A stretch of DNA of 64,000 nt from Bretschneidera sinensis (Eukaryota > Streptophyta > Magnoliopsida > Brassicales > Akaniaceae), in NCBI GenBank assembly GCA_023935145.1, contig CM043705.1, forward strand, positions 53,189,084-53,253,083, given 5' to 3'. Each line of letters starts with the position of its first letter. Position 1 is the stretch's first letter. The notes under the pieces are model-generated. The model was not told the DNA's origin. It ran no database searches and saw only the letters and a list, made by a program, of their open reading frames with translations. Shown here in pieces: positions 47,930 through 60,590 of this stretch. Both the position numbers and the translations under genes were made by a program.

Positions 47930-48618
47930 GGAGAGAGAGGAAGAAAATGCGATGAAATGTTGATGAGAGGAAGTAGTCTGTAAAGAGGAAGAACAACGGA
48001 GATCTGTTTGCTTCGTCTTTTTTACTTACTTTATTGAGGAAAATATATTTACCCGTTCAGGTTTGGTCAGAAGGAAACTTATCCCCTCATGGAATTGAAA
48101 ATACCAAATACTACCTATTTTTGTCCTAGTTTGGCACTCTGAAGACACTTGACTTACCCTTTGAAGTGAGCAAAACCGTTAATCAACCGATAAAAACTGT
48201 TCAACTGTGTATAATCACTAATTCATCTTTTTTTATTTTGGATCAAATACACACAAAATTATTTTTTATTCCCATTTTTTCATCCTCATCAATTTGTATC
48301 AAGACCCAATCCAATTATAAATTATTGTTGGCATGGGTGCAAAACTTATTTTTACACTTGAATGGAATGATTGATCATTTTGAAGAACTTAATTAGTAAT
48401 ATTCATACATAATTAATGTTACTAGTGAAATTTCTAAAAATTATCAATCAAATTTCCACCTAAAAACAAAAATGAGTTTTGCACTCAACGCAGGTAAGAA
48501 TTTCTCTGATCCAACGTGTCATGTCCACTATTCCTCTTCTCTTTTTTTCACTACAAGCATGAAGCACACGGTAATTGCAGAAATGCAGAGAGCTTATAAT
48601 CTTGAACAACAACATAAT
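47930..48618 (-). promoter_or_regulatory. 5' flank of the membrane-protein gene
   Basis: Minus-strand CT-rich leader at about 48010-47930, then AT-rich non-coding DNA up to the copia element. No TATA box could be assigned with confidence. Confidence 0.4.
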
Positions 48619-49068
48619 TGTTAGGATTTTGGTCCAATTCCCCTCAAGGAAGACTTTTAATTGATTTGGGAAAAGTAGTTTCCTATTTTATAGTTACTTT
48701 TTTCTAGTAGAAGTAGTAATAGTAGTTTATTATATTGCTATTCTTTTCCTAATAGTATTAGGAAAATATTCTCTATATAAAGGGAGCCTTAGAGAAAGTT
48801 TGAGACATTTGTAATTCTAATATTATTACTAGAGTTAGATGGAGAGCTTTGGGTGTATTAGGGATTTTGGATTGTTAGGTTGTGAGGGTAGTAATTTTGT
48901 TTTTCCTAAAGTTGTTGTTAAGGATTAATAAAATTGTGAGTTGGTTGGTGGCATAGGTAAGGAGGTTGTTGAACCACATTAAATTATTGTGCTTGATATT
49001 TGTTTGTCTATTTGCCTATTTATTATTATAAGTTTGAGTAGGTGGATTTTAAGGGTAAAATCTCAACA
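48619..49068 (+). repeat. 5' LTR of copia element 1
   Basis: Starts TGTTAGGATTTTGG and ends ATCTCAACA. TATA box TATATAAAG at 48774-48782. Confidence 0.88.
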
Positions 49069-49070
49069 AG

Positions 49071-49083
49071 TGGTATCAAAGCC
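49071..49083 (+). promoter_or_regulatory. Primer binding site, tRNA-iMet type
   Basis: TGGTATCAAAGCC has one difference from the usual TGGTATCAGAGCC and lies 2 nt after the 5' LTR. Confidence 0.85.
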
Positions 49084-49136
49084 TGGTCATCTATTTGAAG
49101 AAGTTGTCCGCTGCTATTTATTGCGTCTGCGCCACT

Positions 49137-50277
49137 ATGTCGACAGGTATACCTAAATTTGAGATTCTTTTATTTAATGGATATAATAATTTTACTCTGT
49201 GGTAGAGTATAGTTCAAGATCTTTTAGTACAACAAGATCTTGATAAGGCTTTAGAGGAAGAAAAGCCAAAAGAGGTGACTGGTAGAAAGTGACAATCAAT
49301 TCAGAGGAAGGTTGTGAGCACAATCAATTTAGCTCTTGCTCTCGAGATCAAGTATACTATGTTGATGGAAAATATACCCAAGGGTTTGTGGGATAAGCTC
49401 GAGAGCATCTATGTGTCAAAGTCTTTGACCAACAGATTGTGTCTCAAGATAGAACTCTATTCTCTAAAGATGGAAGAATGTATAAGTCTTCATGATCACT
49501 TGAATGAATTTAACAAGTTAGTGTCTCAATTGTTGAATGTAGAAGAAACATTAAAGGATGAGGAGAATGCATTTCCTTTGTTACCATCTTTACCAAAATC
49601 TTATAAACTATTGGTGCAAACATTGTTGGTGGGCAAGTCGACATTAATCTTAGATGATATGACCGCGATTCTATGTGAGAATGAAAGGTTGATGGGAAAC
49701 GGGAGCTTGTCTAGTGGTCGTCAAGCGCTTGCTGTGGAGATGTCTAAAATCGGGGGAGGAGCTAATGGAGAGTGAACAATGGCTCAAGGTGAAGATTCAA
49801 ATCTAGGCCTAGAGATGACGATGACATGGAGTACTTTTATTGTGGAGAGATAAGACACATACAATATTATTGTAAGGCCATGAAGGATGATTTAAAAAAA
49901 AATTAAGAAGGATGAGTAGGAAGAAGAGTGATGGTAAGAGTATTGAAAATGCTAATATCACCGAGGGAAGTGATGAAGAGGTGCTAGCTATTGAGCACAT
50001 TGAAGAAAAAGTTGATGAGAGTAATATGGTACTACTTGACTCGGCATCCTCCATTCACATATTCAATAAGAAGAAATACTTTGATTGTATGAAGAAACGT
50101 ACTCATGTCAAAATTGCTATAGCATGTGGAAAACACAAAACAATTGATAGTGAAGGAAGCTTAAGGTTGAAGCTCCATGATAGAAGTGTGAAGACACTTG
50201 TGAAGGTAAAGTTTGCTTCATATCTTAATACAAATATCATATCTTTGGGGGAGCTTGATAAGATGGGATATGCATAG
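49137..50277 (+). pseudogene. Copia gag (UBN2) and protease remnant
   Basis: The ATG at 49137 opens a frame with in-frame stops at 49203 (TAG) and 49290 (TGA). The central part, 49314-49775, is a good copia gag (UBN2-type) domain: VVSTINLALA, LWDKLESIYVSKSLTNRLCL, LHDHLNEFNKLVSQL. After the TGA at 49773 the frame shifts. A CCHC knuckle follows near 49832-49873, but its first cysteine is Tyr. Another frame (to 50277) holds the protease region with DSASS and the expected ISLGELDKMGY. The pol domains behind it are gone. Multiple stops and frameshifts make it inactive. Confidence 0.85.
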
Positions 50278-50494
50278 ATTGCGGGCAATGGAGGGCTGCA
50301 AGTTCTTAATGGATCAAATATAGTGTTGAAGACTATTATGAACAAAAAAGGGCTTGTATGTGTTAGATTGGAAGATTTTGCTTGAAAAATTAGGTGGAGG
50401 AGATATTGAAGAACCAAAAGGAATGATCGTACCAACCAAGAAAAAAGTTAGATTTATTAATGAGGTATGGAGAATTTGAGCCAATGTGGTGATT
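50278..50494 (+). other. 3' remnant of copia element 1 interior
   Basis: Short segment between the protease fragment and the 3' LTR, ending in GAGCCAATGTGG near the expected polypurine position. No domain recognised. Confidence 0.45.
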
Positions 50495-50937
50495 TGTTTG
50501 AATTTTGGCTCAATTCCCTACAAGGAAGACTTTTAATTGATTTAGGAAAAGTGGCTTCTTATTTTATAATTGCTTATTTTAGTAGGAGTCGTAATAGTAA
50601 TTTATTATTTTGTTTTTCTTTTCCTAATAGTATTAAGAAAATATTCTCTATATAAAAGGGGCCTTAGAGAAGGTTTGAGATATACTCATAATTCTAATAT
50701 TATTACTAGAGTTAGGTGGGGAGCTTTAGGTATAGTGGGCATTTTGGGCTATGAGGGTAATAATTTTGTTTTTCCTAAAGCTGTTGGTAAGGATTAATAA
50801 AATTGTGAGTTTGTTGGTGGTATAGGCAATGAGGTTACATAATCACATTAAATTGTTTTACTTCATATTTGTTTATTTACTTGCTTATTTATTATTATAA
50901 GTTTGAATAGGTGGATTTTAAGGGTAAAATCTCAATA
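50495..50937 (+). repeat. 3' LTR of copia element 1
   Basis: Starts TGTTTGAATTTTGG and ends ATCTCAATA (CA changed to TA). It differs from the 5' LTR at many sites, so the insertion is old. Confidence 0.85.
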
Positions 50938-52263
50938 ATAACAAAATAAACTGAAAGACCTCCATATCCTTGTTAAAAAAATATAGAAAAGGAAAAAGGC
51001 TCAGAAACAAATCAACCAACACCAACAACCCATCAAAACGGATGCAAATTTAACCCAACAAATCCTTTCAATCATCGTGTCAGCTTGCTACAAATCTAGT
51101 TGTGGGCATCTTTACTCTCTTCCTTTCAAGTTTTTTCTCTAATGAAAACACCAAGCACCAAAACCATCAGGAAAAGGATCGAGAACTTGACAATTTACTT
51201 AAATCACATCCAACAGAGGCATGTGACACAAAAATAATTGGAGGAAACAGAAAAATCTATTTATTAGAGACAAGAGACACATATTGATTTCTTTAATAAT
51301 CCAGAATTGGGAAAATTGCGACCCAGAGATGCAAATATTTTATGGAAAGGAATTTTTATGGTAATAATTAACATTTTTTTGTTTGGTCAAATCGAGTTGA
51401 AAAAGGTATTTGGTATTTTAATTTGACGAAAGAACATCGTTTTGATTAATTCTCAAAGGATAAATGTATTTTTCTTTATTTTGTTTTATTTTTTTTAATG
51501 ACTCAAATAGTAGAGAGGAACTAGGAGGAGATTATATTTTGAAAATAGAATATTAAGGTAGTGTTATGGGAAAGATTTAAAATAGCTTAAATTTCTTGTC
51601 TTTAATTGCTTTGGAAGAGATTTAAGCTAATCTCTTCCAAACGATGCTTAAATATATAAAACAATAGTGATAAGGATGACATTGACATCCAATGAAATTA
51701 AATAGTTTATCCATAGTCTGTTATTGTAAAGGGAATTGCCAATGTAAGTCACGATTTACCGTTTCTATTATTATTTATAATGATGATCTAAGTTGTTTAG
51801 AATATTAATGTATTCGAGTACATTTGACTTGATGCAATAATTATTGAGTTAAAAATCGTTCGTTGATTGACGGTTAACACTTAACAACATTGGAGAAGAT
51901 CTCTTTGTTCGTATTTCTCTTCATTTGAATCCATTTCATGATGAAACACGTGTGCAACTTATTTAAAATTTAAATTTAAAGTTGAAATTGAACCAAATTT
52001 TTTTTTAATATCAAAATACTCCTCTATCATATCAGCAAAATGAGGATTTTTTTTAAAAAATAGTACGTAGTATTATTTTTAAAAAAAAATCATGGAACAG
52101 TGATTGGAGCCAGGCACCATGCACAACCTGTCAGCCCGTGCGACTGACTCTAGTCGTATTTGGTAAGTGGCGCTTCCATAATTCTCTTTCTCTTAAAAAA
52201 TCCAGCTCGGTAGTGTAGGTGACTTTTGATAATACTTACCCGAAAAATAGCAAATCTAAAGTC
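50938..52263. other. Intergenic DNA between the copia elements
   Basis: No gene or well-defined repeat recognised; AT-rich with homopolymer runs (about 51997-52090). Confidence 0.5.
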
Positions 52264-52755
52264 AGGCTCCCTCAATAAACATAAAGAATAATATCAGACC
52301 TGAAAAATTGCATAAGTAAATCACATACTTGATTGAGCCATCGTCACAACGGAAACTTAAATTACCTCATAAAGAAAGCTTGATCAGGGTTAAATATTCC
52401 TGTTTGTACTCCCACAACAACAGTTTTCTCAGACGGATATAAAACTGAATACTCAGATGTACTAAGAGCCAAAGATGAGACTTAGCCTGTTTATATACAC
52501 ATCAGTAACTCAGTAACCCTAGTTACTGAGAGTCCAAATGAACATTTCCATCTACGAGCCATATTGGACTAAGGCCTACACTAGCTGCTGACCCACATTA
52601 ATAATATTAAGATGTGTACAAACTCAAACAACATGATCACCAATCAACAACATATGAGCTCTCGTATTTTTCTGATTGGATCAAATCCATTGACTCCATT
52701 TTATAAAACAAAAACCACTATAATTAGTGGTAGCCCACATAGAAAAATTCCAACA
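52264..52755 (-). repeat. 3' LTR of copia element 2
   Basis: On the minus strand it starts TGTTGGAATTTTTCTATGTG at 52755 and follows AAGTGGGAGAA, a typical copia polypurine tract (52766-52756). It matches 57523-58160; the left border near 52264 is approximate. Confidence 0.85.
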
Positions 52756-52766
52756 TTCTCCCACTT

Positions 52767-53514
52767 GGATAACACTAATTATAGCACTCAAATTTTTTAA
52801 AATTTAAAACGACTCCTGTATCAGACAACTTAATTTTAGTGTGGCAACATTTGAAAAACAATTTGGTCTTCTGAGACAATATCATAAACGATCTGGTCCT
52901 ATGAAAACACCAAACATTGAATCATGACAGCCATCGTACTTTATTATTCATACAAGACCAATCCATGGTTACACATGCATATGGTTCCACTAACATGGAT
53001 CCAATGTGGTAGTGTAGCAAGAAAATAGCATCCCACAGGGTTATCAAATAATATGTTATTTTTATTGCCAGTTCTCAACATGACTCTCCGTACAACATGT
53101 CTATTAATAGGCCAGAGAAGTTATCAACAACATAGTATGTCTCCAAAAATATCTCGAGGTTTCAACATGATGTCAACCACGAGACATACCCAACCAAACT
53201 CAAAACTAACACTAAGTTTTAAGTTTTCACAACATAACATGTCATATATTCAAATGCATTCATATATATACAGAGATAAGATAACACAATATAAATGAAA
53301 ATAAGTATGATGATCATCAAGCAATATTATAATGTCCAATTATTGTATCCAAAACATAATGGGTTCCAAAATTACATCTAATAATCAAAATATTAAAACA
53401 TAAATAACTCACACTAACCCAGTACATCAAAGAACTCTAAAACACCCATACTATCAACATGTTTCTTAAAAAAATTGGATCTCAGATCTTTGAATGTACT
53501 CAACAGTAATGTCT
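52767..53514 (-). other. 3' interior of copia element 2
   Basis: Degenerate DNA between the RT fragment and the polypurine tract, where RNase H would be expected. No domain recognised. Confidence 0.4.
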
Positions 53515-55200
53515 CATTGCTTTACCAAATCTCTGACTGTAAGGTATTTCAACTTTTGTAATAACCTAAGATCATTACTAGCAAGCAAAATATCATCTAT
53601 ATAAAGAACCAGGTAAATAAATTTGCTCCCATTGACCTTCAAGTATATACATTGATCCAATGAAAGTCACCACCTTATCAAATTTTAGGTGCCACTAAAA
53701 TCAGTATGCACTATTTCTAAAAGATCAAAACTACAAGTTGAGCATTTTTTTTAACTTTCCCTTAATTCAATCAACACAGGTCTCCATATCCTCAAAATCA
53801 ATAGTAGGTAAAATATCATTCCTAACTAGCCTTTCAATTCTTTCTAGAAATATAACCTAGACGCCTATGCCATAAAGTTGAAGATTTTTTTTGTTTTTTA
53901 TAGGAGGTCTTTTAAAGGCACCTATTTCAACACTAAACACAAATATACTCATTGTTTGAAACCAAACACAATCTGTATATGCAATAAGATAAAATAAAAT
54001 TTCAAACAACACAAGAATTTTTAAGCAAATTAATGTTTCCATTCCTAATCTGAAAAAAAAAATATCCAAGTCTATCCAAAACAAAAACCAAAATAACATT
54101 CCGTCTAAAAGAAGGCACATAAAAAGTATTCTCCAAAACAAGTTGAAAACCAAATTCTAAATTCAAACTAATAGTTCCTAAAAATTTAACTTCTGCTTCA
54201 ACATTGTTTCAAACTCTAAGCTAAGCTTGGACTCCTCTTCACATGGTTTATGTTTATTTATGAATAGTTACACCACTGTGTAACCACCAAGAATATAATG
54301 GGGCACTAACCAAAACAAATTCAAAACAAACTAAATCTAGGGAATTCCCTTTCAGTTTGTCTTTCTTTTCTACTCCAACTTTAAAGACAAGACACTTAGG
54401 TCAAATGTGGCCTCTTTTTCTATAATGAAAACATGTAACATCTTTGTTATCTTTCTTGATGGCAGCCCTTGGACCTCCCACTCCATAATTCTGACAATTT
54501 TCATGTCTCTTGTTATCCTAAACTTTTTTTAAACCACCAGGAGCATAATGAGCATTAGGTTTGAACTTTCTAGGTTTGACAAAGGTCTTACTGCTACTAG
54601 GTTTGGTATAGGACACCAGCAAGACAGTATGGGATTTCTTTTTCTTAAGTTTCTCTTCCTCTAAGACATACTTAGAGATCAAATCATTCACACTCTAGGA
54701 TTTATTCAAGGTATTGTACGCAGTTTTGATCTGACTAAACTCAATAGGAAGGGCATTAAGGGCATGATGGACTATGACCTGGTAAGGAAGGATAATGTTA
54801 TGAGGTTTCAGTTTAGATTGAATGTGGACCATCATCATGATGAAATCTCTCACCCTCAACATTCTCATATCATATACCCGTTAATTCACTCATTAGGTTT
54901 ACAGTCTTAGACTTATTGGATGCTTGATACCTTTGTCTCACAATAGTAAAAAATTCTTTGGCATTAGCAATCTCAGGTAAACCTCTCACAAGGTGTTCTG
55001 AGATGGATTTTTTCATGGCGTGGGGACTCAAACGGTTAGACCTCTCCTACTTAACAAAATTTTCTCTCCTCAATGGTGCTCTCATTAGTGAGCTTAGTAG
55101 TCTGGTCCAAATGTAAGGCTAAATCAATGTCACTCATGCCTAAAGCAAACTCAACATCCTCCCTCCATATTTTTATAATTCAAACCAATCAAGATCTCAA
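53515..55200 (-). pseudogene. Copia gag, gag-pre-integrase and RT remnants
   Basis: Reading leftward, gag starts with WREDVEFALGMSDIDLAL (about 55180-55100) and continues with SEHLVRGLPEIANAKEFF in another frame. A zinc-knuckle relic follows near 54430-54390 with one Cys changed to Tyr. The segment TFYVPSFRRNV (about 54130-54095) belongs to the region before integrase. ERIERLVRNDILP and CVDCIKGK (about 53850-53760) are the gag-pre-integrase domain and start of integrase. Then 53638-53515 encodes the RT motif LYIDDILLASND, the copia YXDD box. Stops and frameshifts are frequent and the integrase core is deleted. Inactive. Confidence 0.82.
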
Positions 55201-57507
55201 TGGTTACTTGGTAATATTTTTTAAAGTAAAAAAGACTGATTCAAGACAAGAATGCAACACATTAGTGTAAGGGAAATATTCCAAAATAGAGAATCTATAG
55301 TAGAGTTATAAAATCCTCTTTGGGTAGAGAATACAATATACACTTAGAAACTCTACACATGAAGCATATGAAGACTATGTTTCAGTTTTCGAAAGAATTG
55401 TCCCCTTTGGATAGACAAACCTTCCAAACTGACTCATCATCTTCCACAATGTTTCATGTATTTTCACAAATTACAGTACACAACTACCCCTTTTGGGCTG
55501 GTAATTGCATGACATAACTGAAATCATCATGTAATACGTTTTAATGAAATCCTATAAGTATCAATGAGTGTACCACTTTGGCAACAAACACTCACATCAA
55601 CCCATGAAATTTTCCAAAATTGAGATAAACAGTAATCATCCCGCAACATGTTTTAGTGAAATCTCACAAGTATTAATGAGTCTACCACTTTGGCAGCAAA
55701 CACCCACATCAACCAATGAAATTTTTCAAAACCGGGATAAATAGTAACGCCCTTTTACAACCACAGACGCATGCAAAATGATAGGCATGCATGTGACCAT
55801 ACAACAAGAGGTACTCTAAACAACATGTACCTCTATGAGTCACCAAATAATCAACAGTTGCATCCTTATTACAGGTATTGAAAATAACATAACATATTTA
55901 AATAATTTAGTCAATTATTTCTTATAATATGAATATTTTCTATATTTTATTTCAGGTCGAGATTACTATAAATAAGGCAACTAATATAGGAGAGTACCTA
56001 CCGCTAACAATATCTCAGCATATCAAAATAATTTACTGTGAAATAAAATTTCAGAATATATGCACAAATTTTGAGAAATATACAATTAATCACTTATTTT
56101 CAGAAACAAATTTTTATTAAACCTATTTTTATAAAAAAATTATGATAATTATTATAAAATAATAGTTTACACGAAAAAAAAAACGTAGACAAAAAGTAGT
56201 GACTCAAGAATCATGTGTGCAAGGATAAAGCTACATATTCCAATAGGCTATTACTTTTGTGATAGTGGTGTTGTTTGTAATTTTGCAGCTAAAACAACTT
56301 CGTATGGGACAAAACAACTAAACGTTAGTGAAGAGAAAACTGTCACTCAGAGATTTTAAAATTTCATGTCATCCATGTGAACAAACAGTACATAAAAAAG
56401 TCCCAAAATTCAAGTTTTTTTAATGAAAAATCTAAATTACTGTTGCTTTGCTAATACCCATGAAACGACAGAACCAAATCAATAGAAATGAAAATAGAAT
56501 ACACCAATGATTCGTAGGTATAACAAAGCATAATCCAAAAGCCTTAAAATTAAATTCTTTTACAAGACATGTCTTAAACCTTCGCCTGCTTGAGGTCAAA
56601 GAACCATGCCAATAGGTTTCCTCTTTGGCAATGATAGGTTTCTTCTTAATTTTTCTCTTTGGCAATGACTAGTTTCTGATTGTACAAAAACTGCTTCTAT
56701 CATCAATATAACATCCTATGGTTGTGTGGATATTTAGGCTAAATCATATCATACATGTAGTTCAGATAATCCTAGTGGATTATTTATTTATTCATTTTAA
56801 AAATTTTAAGCGGTTATACATACATAGAGTTTTAAAATACATCCATATGACTTGTTTCTTATTTACTGGTTTGAGTTGTACAGTTAGATTTGTTAATTTT
56901 GAAAGCCTATACTTCATATGCTGAAGATGGGAGATTCTAATGTTCTAAGCTTTCTCTAACATCTCCACACAATTGGGAAATAATGTTTTTGTGTTGTTGG
57001 TGGTTCGGTTTTCTACATGCAGATGTAGAGCTATCACGACATTCAGAGATGGAAACATACATCAAAATTATGTGCACAAAATTCCTTATAAAATAAGTCC
57101 TACAAAAAAAAGAGGAAATTCTAACATACATGTAGCTTTCAGGTGTATGTGTCTTATATGCATTAGGACTCACCAAACTAGCTGCCACCTTTTAAATTTT
57201 TTTTTTTTACTATCATCAATCCAAAAAACCCACATGATTTAAAACCAAACAGTGACATTATGCATGATCGGTTCAAGATCCCCAATCAATAAATCAAACT
57301 ACTATATGAAGTCTAGATTTTTATTGTTTTAATCTTTGATTGAAGAAGAATAATAACCCTATAAATTTATTGCAAAACGAAGATCGGAAAGGACAAATCA
57401 AACAACTTAAAGTTACAGCTCTAATGGTTATCTTCACATGAAATAAAACAATTTTAATTGAAATCAAATGTAAAATTCCTGAAATGGGTTCTAAATTTAT
57501 GTATGTA
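55201..57507 (-). other. Long leader of copia element 2, possibly with insertion
   Basis: About 2.3 kb separate the primer binding site from gag, more than usual. It contains a 112-bp tandem duplication (55525-55748). No protein was recognised, so a further unidentified insertion may be present. Confidence 0.4.
55525..55748. repeat. 112-bp tandem duplication
   Basis: Two copies (about 55525-55636 and 55637-55748) share TACCACTTTGGCA-CAAACAC and CACATCAACC-ATGAAATTTT. Confidence 0.85.
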
Positions 57508-57520
57508 GGCTCTAATACCA
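57508..57520 (-). promoter_or_regulatory. Primer binding site, tRNA-iMet type
   Basis: Minus strand TGGTATTAGAGCC, one change from the consensus, 2 nt inside the 5' LTR. Confidence 0.85.
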
Positions 57521-57522
57521 TA

Positions 57523-58160
57523 TGTTAAACTGAATAAACATAAATAATAATATCATACATGAAATTAGAACACAAATAATTGCATAAGTAAATCACATAC
57601 TTGATTGAGTCATCGTCACAATGGAAACTTAAATTACCTCGCAATGGAAGCTTGATCAGGGATAGGTCTTCTTTTTTGTACTTCCACAATAGTTAGAAAA
57701 CTAAATACTCAAACGTATTGGGAGCCAAAGAAGGGACCTAACCTGTTTATATATACATCAGTAACTCTAGTTACTAAGAGTCCAAATGGACCCTTCCATC
57801 TACGGGCCATATTGGACTAAGGCCTACACTAGCTGCTGACCTACATTAATAGTATTAAGATGTGTACAAACCCAAACAACATGATTACTTATTTCCCAAA
57901 CAACATAACCCGCATTAGTAACCCTAGTTACTGAGAGTCCAAATGGACCCTTCCATCTACGGGCCATATTGGACTAAGGCCTACACTAGCTGCTAACCCA
58001 CATTAATAGTATCAAGATGTGTACAAACCCAAATAACATGATTACCTATTAACAACAAATGGACTCTCGTACTTTTCTCATTGGACCAAATCTATTGACT
58101 CGGTTTTATAAAACCAAAACCACTATAATTAGTGGTAGCCCACATAGAAACATTCCAACA
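57523..58160 (-). repeat. 5' LTR of copia element 2, with internal duplication
   Basis: On the minus strand it runs from TGTTGGAATGTTTC (58160) to ...AGTTTAACA (57523). It is about 150 bp longer than the 3' LTR because a segment is duplicated with a 157-bp period: GAGTCCAAATGGACCC at about 57778 and 57935, each followed by CTACACTAGCTGCT. Confidence 0.85.
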
Positions 58161-58434
58161 TATGAACCCGATGGTTGATTATAGAACTCGTGGAGCTCTT
58201 TCCAATATTATCAGGGTTGCACTTTTTCGATCACCTATTGACTTCATATCGCAAAATGTTTTCAGTGTAAAAAATTAAACCAAAGATTTCATTGAATTAC
58301 CTAAGCACCTTTATGTTTGTTTTAATTTTTTTTAAAAAAATTTAGGGTTATTTTGATCATTTCACCATATGGACAAATGAAGAGGACTATCGAGGATCTG
58401 AATCCAACAACATCAAACATGTTTATATATATCA
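58161..58434. other. Short spacer between two retrotransposons
   Basis: Non-coding; no feature recognised. Confidence 0.5.
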
Positions 58435-58736
58435 TGTAGAGCCCATGCCTTTGATAATTTTTTTTTTAAAATCACAAAGTTTTAGTTTGACGCGTTTTAG
58501 TATGATTATTCAGTCTTAAATTAGAATTTAATTCGTATTTGGACTTGTCAAACTTGGAGACAAGTAAATAAAATAAAAATCAAGTAGTAAAGACTTTTTT
58601 CATTTGAGGATTTCAAAATTTTGAAGGAAAATAAGAAGAACCAAGCAAAAATGACAATTTATAGAGTTTTGTGGTGGAAATTAGGAAGAGGTGTAACCTA
58701 AAGGGTAAAAAAGTAAAAAAAGAGTTAAGTTTTGTT

Positions 58737-58744
58737 TATAAATA
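58737..58744 (+). promoter_or_regulatory. TATA box of the chromovirus-like LTR
   Basis: TATAAATA, about 30 bp before a GAGAGAGACTAG sequence that could be the transcript start region. Confidence 0.5.
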
Positions 58745-59209
58745 GGATAAAAGTGAGAGAGAGAGACTAGAACTTGTGTTGAACCTCTCTAGAATAGTCG
58801 AGAGAGAGGAGAGAAAAAGAAGAGAAGAGGAAAGAAAGGAAGAAAGTGAGGAAAATAAGGAAGAAATGGGGATTTTTTGCATAGATCAAGGTAAAAGTTT
58901 GTATTTCTGGCTTTTTAACTCAAGTATGTTTATTAAGCTAAAGATTTGTGAAATTTGGTTTTGGATTGAAAGACTTTTCTCAAGAAAAAGTTTGAAGAAA
59001 ATGGGTTTGTTTTAAAAAAAAAAAAAAAGGGTTTTGTGCAAAGTTGGTTGATTTGGAAATTTTGGGTTCAAATTTTCTCTTGGGTAATGTAAAATTTTTG
59101 ACTTTAAACCCTTAGAAACTTGCATCTTTGAATAATTGAAAGGATCTTTTGAAATCAAGAAGAAATTTGGGAAAAAGATGAGTTTTGGGAATAACTTTAA
59201 TGGATCAAG

Positions 59210-59365
59210 TGCTCAATCGACTGGATGATTCACTTGAACCAATCAAGGGCTGAACCACTTCATTCAATTGACTGAATGAAGTGTTTAGTCAACTAAATAA
59301 AGGGGGTGAACTCTCTGGACCCTTTTTCTAGTCGACTGAATCAGACATCCAATTGACTGGACCAT
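59210..59365. repeat. AGTCGACTGAAT-type motif cluster
   Basis: At least five related words occur: CAATCGACTGG, CAATTGACTGAATGAAG, TAGTCAACTAA, TAGTCGACTGAATC and CAATTGACTGG. The second is nearly palindromic with the preceding CTTCATT and differs by a few bases from the perfect palindrome at 6104-6127. Confidence 0.75.
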
Positions 59366-60578
59366 GCTGATTTAAAAAAAAAAGACTTTTTCCTTAGTTT
59401 TTTAGTGTGAAACTTTTACAAAATGATTTTAATATTTATATACATTTAAAGTATGATTAAAATACTTATTTTAGTATTCATGAAAATTAAGGTGTTTTTG
59501 AAACCCAAAGTAAATGATTTGAAAAAGGGCTTAAAGTCTCATTTTCTTTGAATTTTGGTTTTGTGTGAGGAATGCTCTTAAGATTTAAAGTGTGCAAAAC
59601 ACCTTGGGGTTGCTAGATATTCTTTTAAATGATTTAAATTAATGTGATTAATTGTTATTCATTCTTAGGTACTAATGGAAAAATCCTTGTGGAACAAAGG
59701 AAGTAGTAGGATTACGTAGCGATGTGAGTTACACCTTATTTTTAGTAAGCGTATGAGTTGTATGATAGAAACAAAAGCTTAAGAATATGCTTGATTGTGT
59801 AAATCATAAATGATAGAGTTAAAAAAAGAGGTAATTATATAAGGTTTTGGTATAGAAATAATAAGATTATTGTTTTGAGTATTTCTTATGTATTTGAGAT
59901 ATAAGTTTGGAAATGAGTTGAGGTAGTTGTGTTTGAGAATTGTGATGTGTATGAATGCAATGGATGTGGTTGGTTGGATTGGTATGAAAATGTGACGTGG
60001 TTGATTGATGAATGCTTGTTTGCACATTTGTTGCTTGGTGAATGCGTTGTCACGCTATATATATGGTTAGCGTATTATAAGAGGGGGGAGTGGTGAGATT
60101 GCGATAGGTCCCTTCCCACAAGGGGCATAAGGACACCGAATGAACTTTAGATTTGTAGGACCCCACTTAAAAGAGAGTGTATGGGGATCCAAAGATATTT
60201 CATTTAGAAATGATTGTGATGATTTGACGTATCGGTACGTGGGGAGACGTCCTCGTTGTTATGTGATTTGCCTTAAGAGGGGTGTGATGATAATTTGAAT
60301 ATATTCATGATTATGCATCTCATTACATTCAAATTTGCATTGGATAAATTGGTTGTAGTGAGGGAGTTTTGTTTTATTCATGTCTTTGTAAAGCTTTAAA
60401 AACCTTATATGATAAGATTGTTGGGTTTGTAATTGAATATGTGTCTTGGCAAGGTATTGATTGATTTGTTGTTATGCATTGCTAATTTTATGTTTGCATA
60501 TTAAATTAGGGTGCTCAATGCTGATAGGTAATGGAGCCGGTCCGAGTAGGGCCCACTCGAGATGGGTCGTTATATTTT

Positions 60579-60590
60579 TGGCATCAAAAC
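60579..60590 (+). promoter_or_regulatory. Decayed primer binding site
   Basis: TGGCATCAAAAC has three differences from TGGTATCAGAGC, all transitions. Confidence 0.6.

Larger units (their letters stand above)
48619..50937 (+). mobile_element. Ty1/copia element 1, internally deleted (2.3 kb)
   Basis: Direct terminal repeats at 48619-49068 and 50495-50937 surround a tRNA-iMet primer binding site (TGGTATCAAAGCC, 49071-49083), a broken gag and a protease fragment. Integrase, reverse transcriptase and RNase H are absent, so only 1.4 kb of interior remains. Flanking pentamers ATAAT (48614-48618) and ATAAC (50938-50942) differ at one base and are the likely target duplication. Both LTRs retain a TATA box (48774-48782; 50649-50657). 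Confidence 0.88.
52264..58160 (-). mobile_element. Ty1/copia element 2, minus strand, degenerate (5.9 kb)
   Basis: On the minus strand: 5' LTR (58160-57523), tRNA-iMet primer binding site (57520-57508), leader, gag (about 55200-54300), gag-pre-integrase (about 53900-53760), RT fragment (53638-53515), polypurine-like tract and 3' LTR (52755 to about 52264). The integrase core and most of RT/RNase H are deleted. No matching target duplication was found, and the left end is diverged. Confidence 0.85.
58435..60574 (+). repeat. Putative 5' LTR (2.14 kb)
   Basis: Border evidence is the terminal motif pair and the PBS behind it. It contains a TATA box (58737-58744), a GA-rich leader after it (58758-58860) and a cluster of AGTCGACTGAAT-like motifs (59210-59365). 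Confidence 0.62.

Noticed and set aside
47093..47996. Other frames over the membrane-protein gene on both strands
   Set aside because: They are shadows of the 47929-46930 coding sequence; only that frame gives a coherent polytopic membrane protein.
49912..50277. Independent small gene
   Set aside because: The DSASS and ISLGELDKMGY motifs and the position between copia LTRs show it is the protease remnant of the retrotransposon.
58776..59015. Plus-strand frame with an Arg/Glu-rich start
   Set aside because: The Arg/Glu stretch comes from a GA-rich leader in the LTR; no homology or codon signature supports a protein.
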